This document shows, piece after piece, positions 50,501-62,500 of a DNA stretch of 64,000 nucleotides. The translations under genes and the position numbers were made by a program. The DNA is taken from assembly GCF_007559335.1 (NCBI RefSeq), contig NZ_VMBG01000002.1, positions 248,001 through 312,000 of the forward strand. Reading direction: 5' to 3'. Below the pieces are notes generated by a model that worked only from the letters and a program-made list of their open reading frames with translations, ran no database searches and was not told the origin of the DNA. The DNA comes from Rariglobus hedericola (GTDB lineage Bacteria > Verrucomicrobiota > Verrucomicrobiia > Opitutales > Opitutaceae). How positions within the stretch are numbered: position 1 is the stretch's first letter; every line of letters starts with the position of its first letter.

Positions 50501-53500
50501 CCGGGCATTTCTGCCGGCTCCGCTTATTCGGTGCGCTGGCAGGGCGACCTTGTCCCCTCATATTCCGAGACCTACACGTTCACAACTTTGTCGCAAGGTG
50601 CTGTCCGCGTGATCGTCAACGGCCAGTCCGTTATAGACCGCCTGACACCCCACATGCTCGCCACGACCACCGGCACGATTGCACTGACCGCCAATGAGCC
50701 TGTTCGCGTAGTGGTTGAATATGCGAACACCCCAACTCAAGACGCCCGCATTCGCCTGAACTGGTCGTCTTCGAGCCAGTCCGACGAACCTGTTCCGTTC
50801 CTTGCGGTTCGATCTCTTGATGCTGATGACGACGGCATGCCCGATGCCTGGGAAAGCGCCCATGGCCTGAATCCCAACAACACTGCCGACGCCGCGCTCG
50901 ATCCCGATGGCGACGGCCTGTCCAACCTTCAGGAATACGAACTCGGCGGCAACCACGCCGTCGTCGACGACCGCCTGCCAGGTGCCGTCACGGTCGAAAC
51001 ATGGACGGGCATTACCGGCAGAGCGGTTGCTGACCTCACGAGAAATGCTAAATTTTTTACGGCTCCTGATACCAAGAACGCGGTAACGCTATTGGAGACC
51101 TCTCAAAACCGTGCCGAAAACTATGGCGCGCGTATACGCGGCTACATCGTCGCTCCTGCGACGGGCGCTTATGAATTTTGGATCTCGGCAGACGACAGTG
51201 CTGATTTTTTTCTGAGTCCTGATGACAGCCCCTTTACCCGAAAACGTCTGGCTCGTGTGAGTTTGGGCGTCAGTGCTTACCGGACGTATACCACTCGTCC
51301 CGAGCAGCATTCTCAATCAGTCAATCTGGTCGCTGGGCAGTATTATTATTTTGAAGTCCTGCACAAAGAGGGCACTACAGCCGATCATCTGTCGGTAGCC
51401 TGGACTCGTCCGGGTGGAACCGCTCCCGAGCTTATTGATGGCGCCTATCTCGCGACGTTTGCTGGAAACTCCGCTGACCTTGATGGCGACGGTTTACCTG
51501 ATACTTGGGCGGCAACGCATGGACTGAATAATCTCAGCCTTGATCCGTCCGCACGCGGTGCACAAGGGGATGCTGATGGTGATCAGCTCACCAATCTTGA
51601 AGAATATCAAAATGGGCTTGATCCACAGACTGCCGATTCTGATGGCGATGGCATCGCGGACGGGTGGGAGCTTTCGCATGGTCTCGATCCGCACGTAGAT
51701 GATGCTTATTTAGATTTGGACCAAGACGGGTATCCAAACCGGTTTGAATATGCCAATGGATCGGATTCCGCGAACCCTCTCTCCGTTCCTTCAGTAGGCA
51801 AACGGGTCAATCTGACCGATCCAACCGCCTACACCACTATTCAAGCGGCAATCGATGCGGCCGCTCCTTATCAGGTCATTGAGATTGCTGCGGGCGTATA
51901 CACGGGAGTGGGGAATCGCTCGTTAACGGTCGGCAGCAAGCCGCTCATCATTCAAGGTGCAGGCACCATCGGGGCGACGATTGATTTGGAAAATGACGGC
52001 ACGGGGCTCGCCACTACGGCGGATTTGATTCTCAAAAAAATCACCTTTGACCGTCCTTCGGGCTTTGCTGTTCAGCAGCATGGCGGTTTTGGCTTTTTGA
52101 AGGATATCAAGGTTACCCGTGCGACCGACTTTGGGGGCGCTTTGATCGATCTCGAATCCGCCCGCATGATCGTTACGGGATTGGAAATAGCGCGCGGCGC
52201 AGCGAGTGGTATTGAGGCGACGAATACGCATCTCGTCGTGACCAATTACACCTTTCAATCCAATGACAGTGGATCCGGTGGAGCGGCCGTTCATCTGCTG
52301 GGAGGTAGTGAGGGGGCGTTCTCTGGCCCGCGGTTCGTGGATAATCACTCATCCGTTGCCTTGGTTAAACAGGAGGGTTCGGGCACTACCTCGACGTGGA
52401 CGAATGCCGTCATGCTCCGCAACGAGTCCTCTGCGGGTCATGTGTGGGATAACACCGATACTGTATCGACAGTCTCTTATTCCACCTTTGCGGATAATCG
52501 AGCCCCGGATTCTCCACAGGCTTTTGTGCAGGGAAGTGGCGGTTCGTTTACTGTGCTCAATTCCATCGTTTATAACCCTGCGCTTGCGGATGAGTTCAGC
52601 GGTGCGTCCAGCTATGTGCTTTCACATATTATCACGAGCAGTGCGGAGTCGGGCACGGATGTATTGAATGTAGATCCACGTCTCACGGGCTCGGGACGCT
52701 TGCGTGCAGGTTCGCCGGCAATTGACGCGGGCCTTGCAGGAGTGAATCTGCCGAAGGATATTGATCAAGAAAACCGGCCTTCCAACGGGGTTCCTGATAT
52801 CGGTGCGGATGAGTGGATTCCCAGTGAGGCTTACCCCCTGTTGCCCGCTTGGTTTGTGACTGCCTATAACGTGACTGACTTTCTGTCGGATCGTGACAGT
52901 GACAGCTTGGTCGATTATTTCGAGTATCTGGCTGGCACGAATCCGACGCTTGCGGACTCCGACGGTGATGGCGTGCCGGACAAGTTCTCGGGGCCTCCGC
53001 TGGTCTATGCCGGCGAAGACATGGCCGTTCAGTCGAGAATGACGATTCAGCTGTCCGGTGCAGTTTACGATGACGGTTTGCCTAATCCACCAGCCCACTT
53101 GCTGGTCGCGTGGGAGGTGTTCGATGAGGACGGTTACCCGGTTGACGACTCCTTTGTGGAGTTTGCCGATCTTGCGAATCCCAGATCTGAAGTGCGATTC
53201 ATTGAGCCTGGAAAATATACACTGCGCTTGGTTGCCTCCGAAAATGCCGGAGTGACCTATATTCAGGATGAAATTACCGTGGAGGTGTCAGGTATCGAAT
53301 CGGCTTACGGCGATCTTGTCGGCCATTGGCGCTTTGAAGAAGGCGGCGGCAAGCAAGTAGCCGATGGGTCATCCAATGGAAATACGGCCACATTAAGCGG
53401 GGAAACAGAATGGACTGATGGTGTTGCCGGTCTTGGTGTTTCGTTCGGTCCGGGCCATGGCGAGGCCGAAGTGCGCAGCCCGGTAGGGCTCAATATTGAA

Positions 53501-56500
53501 GGCGAAATCACCCTTGCGGCTTGGGTGAAACTAGCCGGTCCACTCACGAATCGTTATCAACGCATCGTCTCTAGCAAAACCGCGTGGAATGCGCTCGCGG
53601 GTTACGAGCTTGAATACAACCCCGTGGAGAAGCGGCTTACATTCTGTGGTTATGGCACCGAGCAGATGATCGCTTATGAGGTGGATTTAACCTCAGGCTG
53701 GCATCATGTGGCATTTGTTTTGAAGCGTGATGCGTCCCGTTTCGCTTACGAGGGGGCATTTTATGTGGATGGTCAGCTCTTGGAGGATTATCCGTTCACG
53801 CGTCCCGGAACGCCTGCGGTTGTTCGTCGCATTTCGGTTTTTGAGTATTTTTCCCTTGGTGCGGTTAAACTTTCACCGAAGCTGAGGCAAATTCGTGCGG
53901 CAGGTGGCAATTTTGCCATCGGTGCACATCCGGGCCCCGCAACAGTCGCAGAAGACTTTGCAGGAGTTCTGGATGATGTGCGCGTTTACCGGACGGCATT
54001 GGCTCCGGAGGCTGTTCAGGAGATTTACACTGATCGCAATGGGCTTAAGTTCTGGGTAAAAGCGGCCAATGCCCAGTTGGCTCCGGGCACCAGCACAGTG
54101 ACCTCACTTCCTGATCTTTCGGGCCGTGGAAATAATCTGGTTCCTGCGTCTGCGGAGGCTCGTCCGGTATTGGAGTCCGTGTCAGGGCAACCCTCGCTCG
54201 TCGTTTTCGACGGCGTAGATGATGCACTATCCGCGATTTTGGCCGATAGCATTAGTGGATCGGCCACCTATTTTATTGTCGCTAAAAATCTTGCTGGTGC
54301 ACCGGTTGAGGACTCCGGTATTTTTGCAACCGCAGTAGGTTCTTCGCTAGCAAGTTTCGAATTGGGAGTAGACGCCTTGCATACGCTCGGAGTGAACACC
54401 TACGACTCCCGTCGTTATCCGATCGGTTATGCAGATTCATCCCTGCATCTCTACACGGTGGTGGTCGACGCGGGAGATGTGGGAGCGAGCGAACCCGCCA
54501 AGCTTACGATCTATCGTGACCAGAGGTTGGTGTCTCAGAACGAAAAAGAGGCTACGGAAGCCCAGCTTCTCACCTCGATTGTTTTAGGACGTGGTCGAGG
54601 CACTGCGACCTTCGCCCGATCAGGTGTTGCCGAGGTGCAGGTCTATGAAAGAGCCCTTGATGGGCTAGAGCAAAAACGCATCGAGAACCGCTTGATGAGG
54701 GAATATGTAGAGCCGTCAACTCGCTGGGTTGAGCTGACCTCGCCCCGTCAAGATGTCACGCTGACAAAGACCTCGGGACACACGTTGAATGTCCCTCTTC
54801 GTGCTCGCACCACCGAGAACGGACGCTCACTCGCAAGGGTTGATTTCTACGCCGACGGCACACTAGTGGGCAGTGCCTCTGCATTCCCGTATGAATATGT
54901 GTGGACCAATCCGTCTGTCGGTGTGCATGAGATCGTGGCAGTTGCTGTTGAGGCAGCGACATTCCTGAAATCGGATTCATTGAGTAAGCGTATCTCCGTG
55001 GTGTCGGGCACCGGTTATCAAATTCTTCGCTTATCTGAAGGCGAAAGCGCCATGGACATTTCCGATATGGCGACACTCGGTTCGCCTGTTTATATTGCAG
55101 GCTATGGAGCAAACCGTCCGCTGATTTGGAAGTCGGGGGCAACGGCTCCGGTTTCTCTGCAACTGCAGTCCGGCATGAATCAGGGCCAAGCGGTATCAGT
55201 TAACGCTTCAGGTGTGGCCGTTGGTTCAGTGATTTCAGGGGGCATTCAAAAAGCAGCTTTATGGACTGTAAACGGCAACCTTTCGCTAATTGCGTTTCCT
55301 TCGAGCTATGCATCACGCGTAAGTTATGCGACGCACATAGCAGATACGGGTTATGTTGCTGGGACTTTTGATTCAGGAACGCAGGGGCTTAACCCCTTCC
55401 GTTATCATGTGGGGACCAATGTGACGAAGATTGATTGGCAGAATTCCGCCTCTACAGATTTTGCGAATTATGTAAGTAATGAAGGCGCACTTGCTGGTGG
55501 TATCGGATGGCAACGGCCGCCAGTCCCTCCGAACTGGTATTTTATCGGGACTGCTCCTCAGGATCCTGTGGTAACTGCCCAAACGTCTTTTTCCTCAGGC
55601 TCTGCGGTTGTTAACCAAGGCCCTCCGTCTTACCCTAGGTTTACTCTTTCGCCGCCATTCCCAGTAAATACGTATGTGCAGGCCTTTCAGGCCTTCTTAC
55701 CGTCTTATTTTTCCAGTTTTGTAAATGCAATGACTGGATCTACATGGGTAGGGCAGTCTGGTTATATTGTTCAACTGGGAAGCGCTACCTATCTCAATAA
55801 TGGTCAGAACTATGGGGCTTGGTATACATCTACGACCAAACAGGCCCATCTACGGACGGGTGGTGGAGCATGGTCGCGCCTCACGCCCCCGACCTTAGGT
55901 GGTTTGCAAAGTGAGGCACTTGATGTCGCGCAAGTTGACGGAGCGGGTCTAGTGATCGTGGGCTGGGCGCACACAGCCAAAGGCGCGATGGATTTCTCGT
56001 GGATTCCCAATTACGTCGATCCAGGTTATAAATATGCAACTGAGGAAACGCATGCATTTATCCGCACAGGCTCCGGGTCTATGCTTGATTTGAACACTGT
56101 TATCTTCGGTGCAGACAGCAGTAAAACGGGTTGGGAATTGGTTCGCGCGAACGCAGTCAATAATCAGGGCTGGATAGTGGGCGAAGGCTATTACGACGGT
56201 CGTTATGCCGCTTATGTGACCGCGATTTCGGCAGACGAAGACGCTGACGGTTTATCCGATCTTCATGAATCTTTTCTGTATGGTAGCAGCGGCGCTTCGG
56301 CTAATTCGGATGCCGACGCATTGTCTGATTTACAAGAAGTGCTGGCGGGCTCTAACCCGCGCCTGACGGACAGCGATAGTGATGGTCTTCCCGATGACTG
56401 GGAGTTTACCCATGATCTTAACCCGGGAAAAGGAACCGGCTTTGATGGGGCTAGCGGCGATCCTGATCAGGATGGGCTGACCAACCTGCAGGAGTATCAA

Positions 56501-59500
56501 CTCGGCACGGACCCTTCGAAGGCCGACACCGATAGCGACGGCATGCCGGATGGCTGGGAGGTTGCTCACGGGCTTGATCCGCTCAACCCGGCAGATGCCG
56601 AGCTTGATACCGACAGCGACGGGCTAATCAACCGCCTCGAATGGCAGTTTAACTCCAATCCGACGAAAGCCGATGGAGACGTCCCCGCCACTGGTCAGTC
56701 GATCCCTCATCCGGTAACCACTATCGTCAATACCGGCGACGGCCTCACCGACGTTGAAGAAGTTCTATTGGGTCTCAACCCGCTCGCCTATGATACGCAG
56801 TTTGGAAGCAATGCTCGAACGGGGCTAAATTACTGGCAGCAACACAATGATCCCGGAATAGATACTGACGGGGATGGTTTGTCAGACTTCGCAGAAATCA
56901 TATGGGGAACTAACCCGGCACTCGTCGATACCGATGGAGATGGCATGCCGGACGGATGGGAGGTAGCTTATGGATTTAAGCCTTTGGACCCAGCCGACGC
57001 AGCTTTGGACAAGGATAACGACAAACTGACGAACTTGCGGGAATATGAACTTGGTCTTCTGCCTAACGACTTTGACTCCGATAATGACCGGTTAGGGGAT
57101 GGTTGGGAAATCGCCCAAGGCTTCAACCCAGCAACATTGCGTGGCGGTTTGCAGGCATGGTGGAGATTCGATACCACCGTTGCAGGAGGAGTTTTTGCTG
57201 ATTCTGCCGGCATTCTCCACGACGGTTTGTTGCGCGGTGCGTCCACTATCCAAAGCGGGGGACGCTTGGGATCCGCCCTGCGGCTCGACGGATTGAATGC
57301 ATATGCGGTGGTTAAGCATCACGAGGATCTCAATTTGTCTGCGGACGGCACCTTCAGCCTCTGGTTCAGGCCGGAGGTGGGCTCACTCGCTACGACGCGA
57401 CAGCTCTTTGACAAGCTGGGTAGTTACACCTTGGAAATTCAGCCAGGTGGCAATCTACTCTTTACATGGCTAATTGAGGGTGAAGCACACGCAGCCACGA
57501 GCACGGCACCGTTGGTCGAAAGTCAGTGGAATCACATCGTTCTCACGATTGACCGCGACTCGGGTGAGATACGCTTCCATCTCAATGGCATTGCCGCGGG
57601 AGTGATCACTGCTGATTTGGATGAGCCCTTCGACTCCAGTCCTTGGCCGCTCATTTTAGGCAGTCAGCGCGTGTTGCCCTTTGCCCGCACGCCAAAGGGC
57701 TTGCTTGACGATGTGCGTCTTTATGGACGCGTGCTTACCTCGGATGAAATTACGGAGATTGCCAATCCTGCCACGCCGTCGCTCGATCCTAATCGCGATG
57801 ATGATGGTGATGGGCTAATCAATGCAGAAGAAGCTGCAGCAGGCACGGGTCCGCTCGTCGTTGATACCGACGGTGACGGCCTCTCCGATTACGATGAGAT
57901 CAAGGTTCATTATACCAATCCGCTGGTCACGGACACCGATGGCGACACCCTGTCCGACTACGCCGAAATCCACACTCACGGCACCAACCCCCGCACCCAG
58001 GATACCGATGGAGACGGTCTCGGTGATCTTCGCGAAGTCACGGTTTGGCATACCTCCAGTGCGCTTACGACCACTCATAACGTGGTGGACAGTCGTGAGC
58101 CTGTTCCAACGCCTCCACCGAGCCGCCCTGATGGATGGGACACTGACAACGATGGCATGCCCGACGGATGGGAAGTGCGCTATGGATTAAACCCTCTCGA
58201 CCCGGCTGATGCCGCTCTCGACCCCGACGATGATGGCATGAGTAATCTCGTCGAATATCAAAAAGATAAGCATCCGCTTTATCCTGACGATATTTCCGTG
58301 ATCGGCGACCGAGATGAGGACGGCCTTTCTGATTGGGACGAAATCTACCGTTATTTCACCGATCCGGATAGCGCCGAAACCACGCTCGGATTAAATGATT
58401 TTTTTGCCGCCAATTACGGTCTCCTACCTGGGATGTCACCTACGCTTCCTATTGGCACTGTTGCAGGCGACCTGAGCAATGATCGCACTCTTGCATCTCA
58501 TGCCCAAGATGGAACTTCCCCGTTAGATAGTTCAGGGAAGTCGGACGTAGCAATGGATGCGCAGAAAATTAAAATCGTTCCGATAAAAGAGATCGAGCAT
58601 GATGAGGATGAGCCTGATCCGTTTGAAATTGTTGGTAAGGTAGTTACGCTTAAATCTCCAGGTTGCGGACAAAAAGTAATTCTCACGACCAACCCCTCCT
58701 TCGTATCATCGCTCATCACAGCGATTGATGGCTTGGTTATAACGGATCCTTCGGGACGCGTAAAAGAAGAAGCGGTTGAAGGGTTTAGTAAGAGCTCTGC
58801 CAAACCTGACGTTCGCCCAGATAAACCACCCTACCTTGGCGAGGATGCGGAGGGTGCTTATTTGCCCGGAAACGACTATGATATTACAAAGTTCATCCAG
58901 AGCCTCACTCCGGATACGAGCGGCTACATTCGCTTTCAGATTAAGGCGAAGGTGAAATACGTTCCAAAACGTAAGCCTAAGCCCCCCGAAGAACCGCAGG
59001 AGCCAGAGGAGCCGGAAGAACCCGAGGAGCCCGGACCGGGCGGTCCCGGTGGCGGCAGTGGAGGTGGTGGCTTTGGCGGATGGGGCGGCCTGTTCGGCTT
59101 TGGCTCATATAACCGCCCCGGCTCTGGTTATTCTAACACGACGCCTGGCCTCCAGTCCGATCCAGATCCCATCAAGCCTACCTACGCGACCAGTCGCATT
59201 ATGGCGTTTGTGCAGGACGACGAGTGCGCTCCTTGTCGTAATAGCGAAAGCGGCGGAGGTTCCCATAAGACCGCCTCCATGAGCCCTCCCGGTTCCGGCA
59301 GCGGTGCGAACAACTCTGGCGTTAACATCACCTTCAACCTGAGTCCGTCCGGTTCGGCCGCTGCTGAGGGATCGTTGCGCCTGCGCGGCGACAACCTTGC
59401 CAGCCTTGCTTCGCCCACTGCCCTTGCGGCGATTTCCGGTTATTCCAAGGACACCCAATTCGTCATGGAAAGCGGTGCCGTCCGCCAAGCCGTGAGCGCC

Positions 59501-62500
59501 TCCCGCGTCATCGACGTGCAGTCGCTCTCCGGTGGCCGGACTGGCTATGAACTCCGCTTCTACGAAGCTTCTGCCATTACTGGAACGACCGAGACCAACC
59601 TGCGGACTCTCGCGTCCGTCGATCCTATCGCCACGTGGACTGTCGAGACTCTGGCTCCTGCCGGCGGTTACGATATTCTTAAGATTACCCACGTCGAAAA
59701 CGGTCGCACGCGCGTCTATGAATATCAGCGTGGCAACACTCCCTCTACTGAATCCAACTGGGATTTTATAGAGGGTGATGGACTGCGCATTACTTCCGTC
59801 GTTGAGAGCCCAGCCACTGATGACGATATCTACCGCACGATCACCTTGCGTGATTCTGTTTACGGTGTTGCCTCGGTCACCCGCCAGCGCTTCCGCGATT
59901 TCGTTTGGGGACGTGAATTGGTAGAGGAAACGCTCGACCCCGCCGGAGCCCAGCCGCTCACCACGAACTACGCCTACCTCACCACCGGCGCTGCCGCCGG
60001 CAATCTGGAGACAACTACTTCGCCCGATGGCACGGTGACTCAGCGCCAGTTCACCACGGACACTCAGCCCAACGGCTACGTGATCGCTCGCGAAACCGGC
60101 TCCGTAACCACCTACGTTGGCGGACGCCAGCGCATCGTCACTCACATGACCATCCCGGACCTTGCCGGTGACGCCGATACTCAGCCCGAGTTCGCCGTGC
60201 TCGCTGAGGAGAAGGACGGTTCGGTCTATCGCCGCTCCTGGTCGGTCACGTCTTCCGGTCTTGTGGCCATCGGCGAAGCGAGTTTCCGCGAGACCCGCTC
60301 CATCACCGGGTTCGCTTCCAGCTCTGCGTGGGATGACCCTCGCAACGAAGTCACGATCAGCCGCAGCGCCACGCCGGCAGCCGGCGGCTCGCTCTCGCTT
60401 ACGCTTTCGTCTGATGGCTTGCTCTCCCGCACCGCGGTTGGTGTAGCCGACGAGCAGGGCAACATCACGACGATCAGCGAACGCGGTGTGGCCGATGTTG
60501 CCGGCACGGGCTTTGCCACTGCCCCCACCACGCGCACCACCGAGGTGGCGGATGCACATGGACACTTTATCTCCCGTGTCACCCTTGATGTCGCCTCAGG
60601 CCATGTCACTGATTCCGAGGAAATCCTCGACAGCGACTCCGAAGAACGTCCCACCGAGATCGCTTACTTCGACGGCTCCATCGAGACCCGCACCTATTCG
60701 CCATGCTGCGGTCTATTGGAGACCTCCACTCGCAATGGCGTGACGACCTCCTATGGCTACGACGACATTGGTCGCCAGATAAGCGTAACTCAAAGCGGCA
60801 TTACGACGCTGACCACCTACGATGCGGCTGGTCGTGTGCGCAAGACTACGCGCCAGCCCGATGGCATGCCCGGTTCTGCGATTATCACATCCCAGGCCAA
60901 CTACGACCCCGCCGGCCGCGTCACTACGACTCGTGACGCCATGAACCGTCTCACCGCGCACGAGGAAACCGTTTCCGCCTCCACTGGAATCACCACCACG
61001 ACCACGCAGCTGCCTTATGATGCGGCGTGGGGTGAGGCAGACCGTCCTGTGCAGATCTCCGTGACAGACGCTTCCGGCCGCACCATCTCGCAAAGCGGCA
61101 ACGCCGCGCGTCCCGTGCGTTACGAATATGGCATTAGCACGCTCTCCGATGCCGACCAATGGGGCTACGTCACCGGTGACCTCTTCGCCTACACGCGCAC
61201 TATCGCCCTAGATTCCGCGGGCGAGGACACACCCGAAGTCGTCACGACCTACGTGTCGCCCGCCGGCAGGACTCTCAAGGTGCTCTACGCCGATGGCGCT
61301 GTTGCACGCAACTTCTACGACAGTGTCGGCCGCCTCGTGCGCCAAGTGGACCCCGATGGCGTGCAGACCCTGCGCGAGCAAAGCGTCCTCGGCGATGTGA
61401 GCGTCACCGCCATCGACATGGTGAGGACTACACCTGCTGTTATTGATTACGCTGTGGACCGCATCACGCGCACCACCACTGCCTTTGCGACACGCGAAAG
61501 CACGCCCGTTCGCCGCACCACCACCGAGGTGTGGGAAACCACCGGCGTGGAGACGCCGACTACCGTATCAATCAACGAATCCTCACTCGACGGCCTACAA
61601 AATTGGCAAACATCCCGTGGACAAACGACGCACAGTCAGACGGTGATCGCCACCGATGGCACTCGCACCGTCACCACCACGCTGCCCGATGGTTCGAGCC
61701 AGATCCAGTTGGCGTCCGCAGCGGGACGCCTGACCTCCACGATCCGCAAGGACTCCGCCGGCGTTGTCCTCTCGGAAGTCACCTATGGCTACGATGCGCA
61801 TGGTCGGCCCGAGACTCAGACGCAGACCGGGGTCGGCACCACCACGACGACTTACTACGACGACGATCAGGTGCACACCGTCACGGCGCCCGATCCTGAT
61901 ACCACCCGTTCCGGAGCCGGTTATGATTCTCAGACAAGCACCTATACCTACGATGCAGCGGGTCGGGTGAGTGACATCACGCTGCCCGACGCCACGCACA
62001 CCTATACGAGTTACTATCCCACCGGACAGACGAAGCGCACATGGGGTAGCCTCACCTATCCGCAGGAATATACTTACGACTCTCAAGGTCGTGTGAAGAC
62101 TCTCACCACGTGGCAGGACTTCGCTGGCGACACGGGCAAGGCGGTTACCACTTGGAACTATGATGCGCAGCGCGGCTGGCTCGAATCCAAGCTGCATGAT
62201 GACGGTAAAGGGCCGGATTACACTTATACATCTGCCGGTCGTCGCGAAACTCGCACGTGGGCGCGGACTACTAGTGGCGGACAGGACATTGTTACTACTT
62301 ACGGTAATGATAATGCAGGTCGGCTTTTAACAATTTCCTATTCGGATGGCACACCGAATGTCATGCATACGTATGACCGTCTTGGTCGTTATGATACGAC
62401 AACGGATGCAGCAGGCACACTCACTCGTTCATATTCCAACGGGTATTTGGAAGATGAGGTATATACCGGCACGGGCCTCTTAACTGGATTGCAAATAGAT

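Noticed and set aside
56230-58390. CRISPR-like or tandem DNA repeat
   Set aside because: The periodicity is at protein level (DxDxDG loops); the nucleotide copies vary and there are no spacers.
59105-60565. 486-codon open frame on the minus strand
   Set aside because: It is the antisense of the RHS region; the plus strand encodes clear YD repeats.
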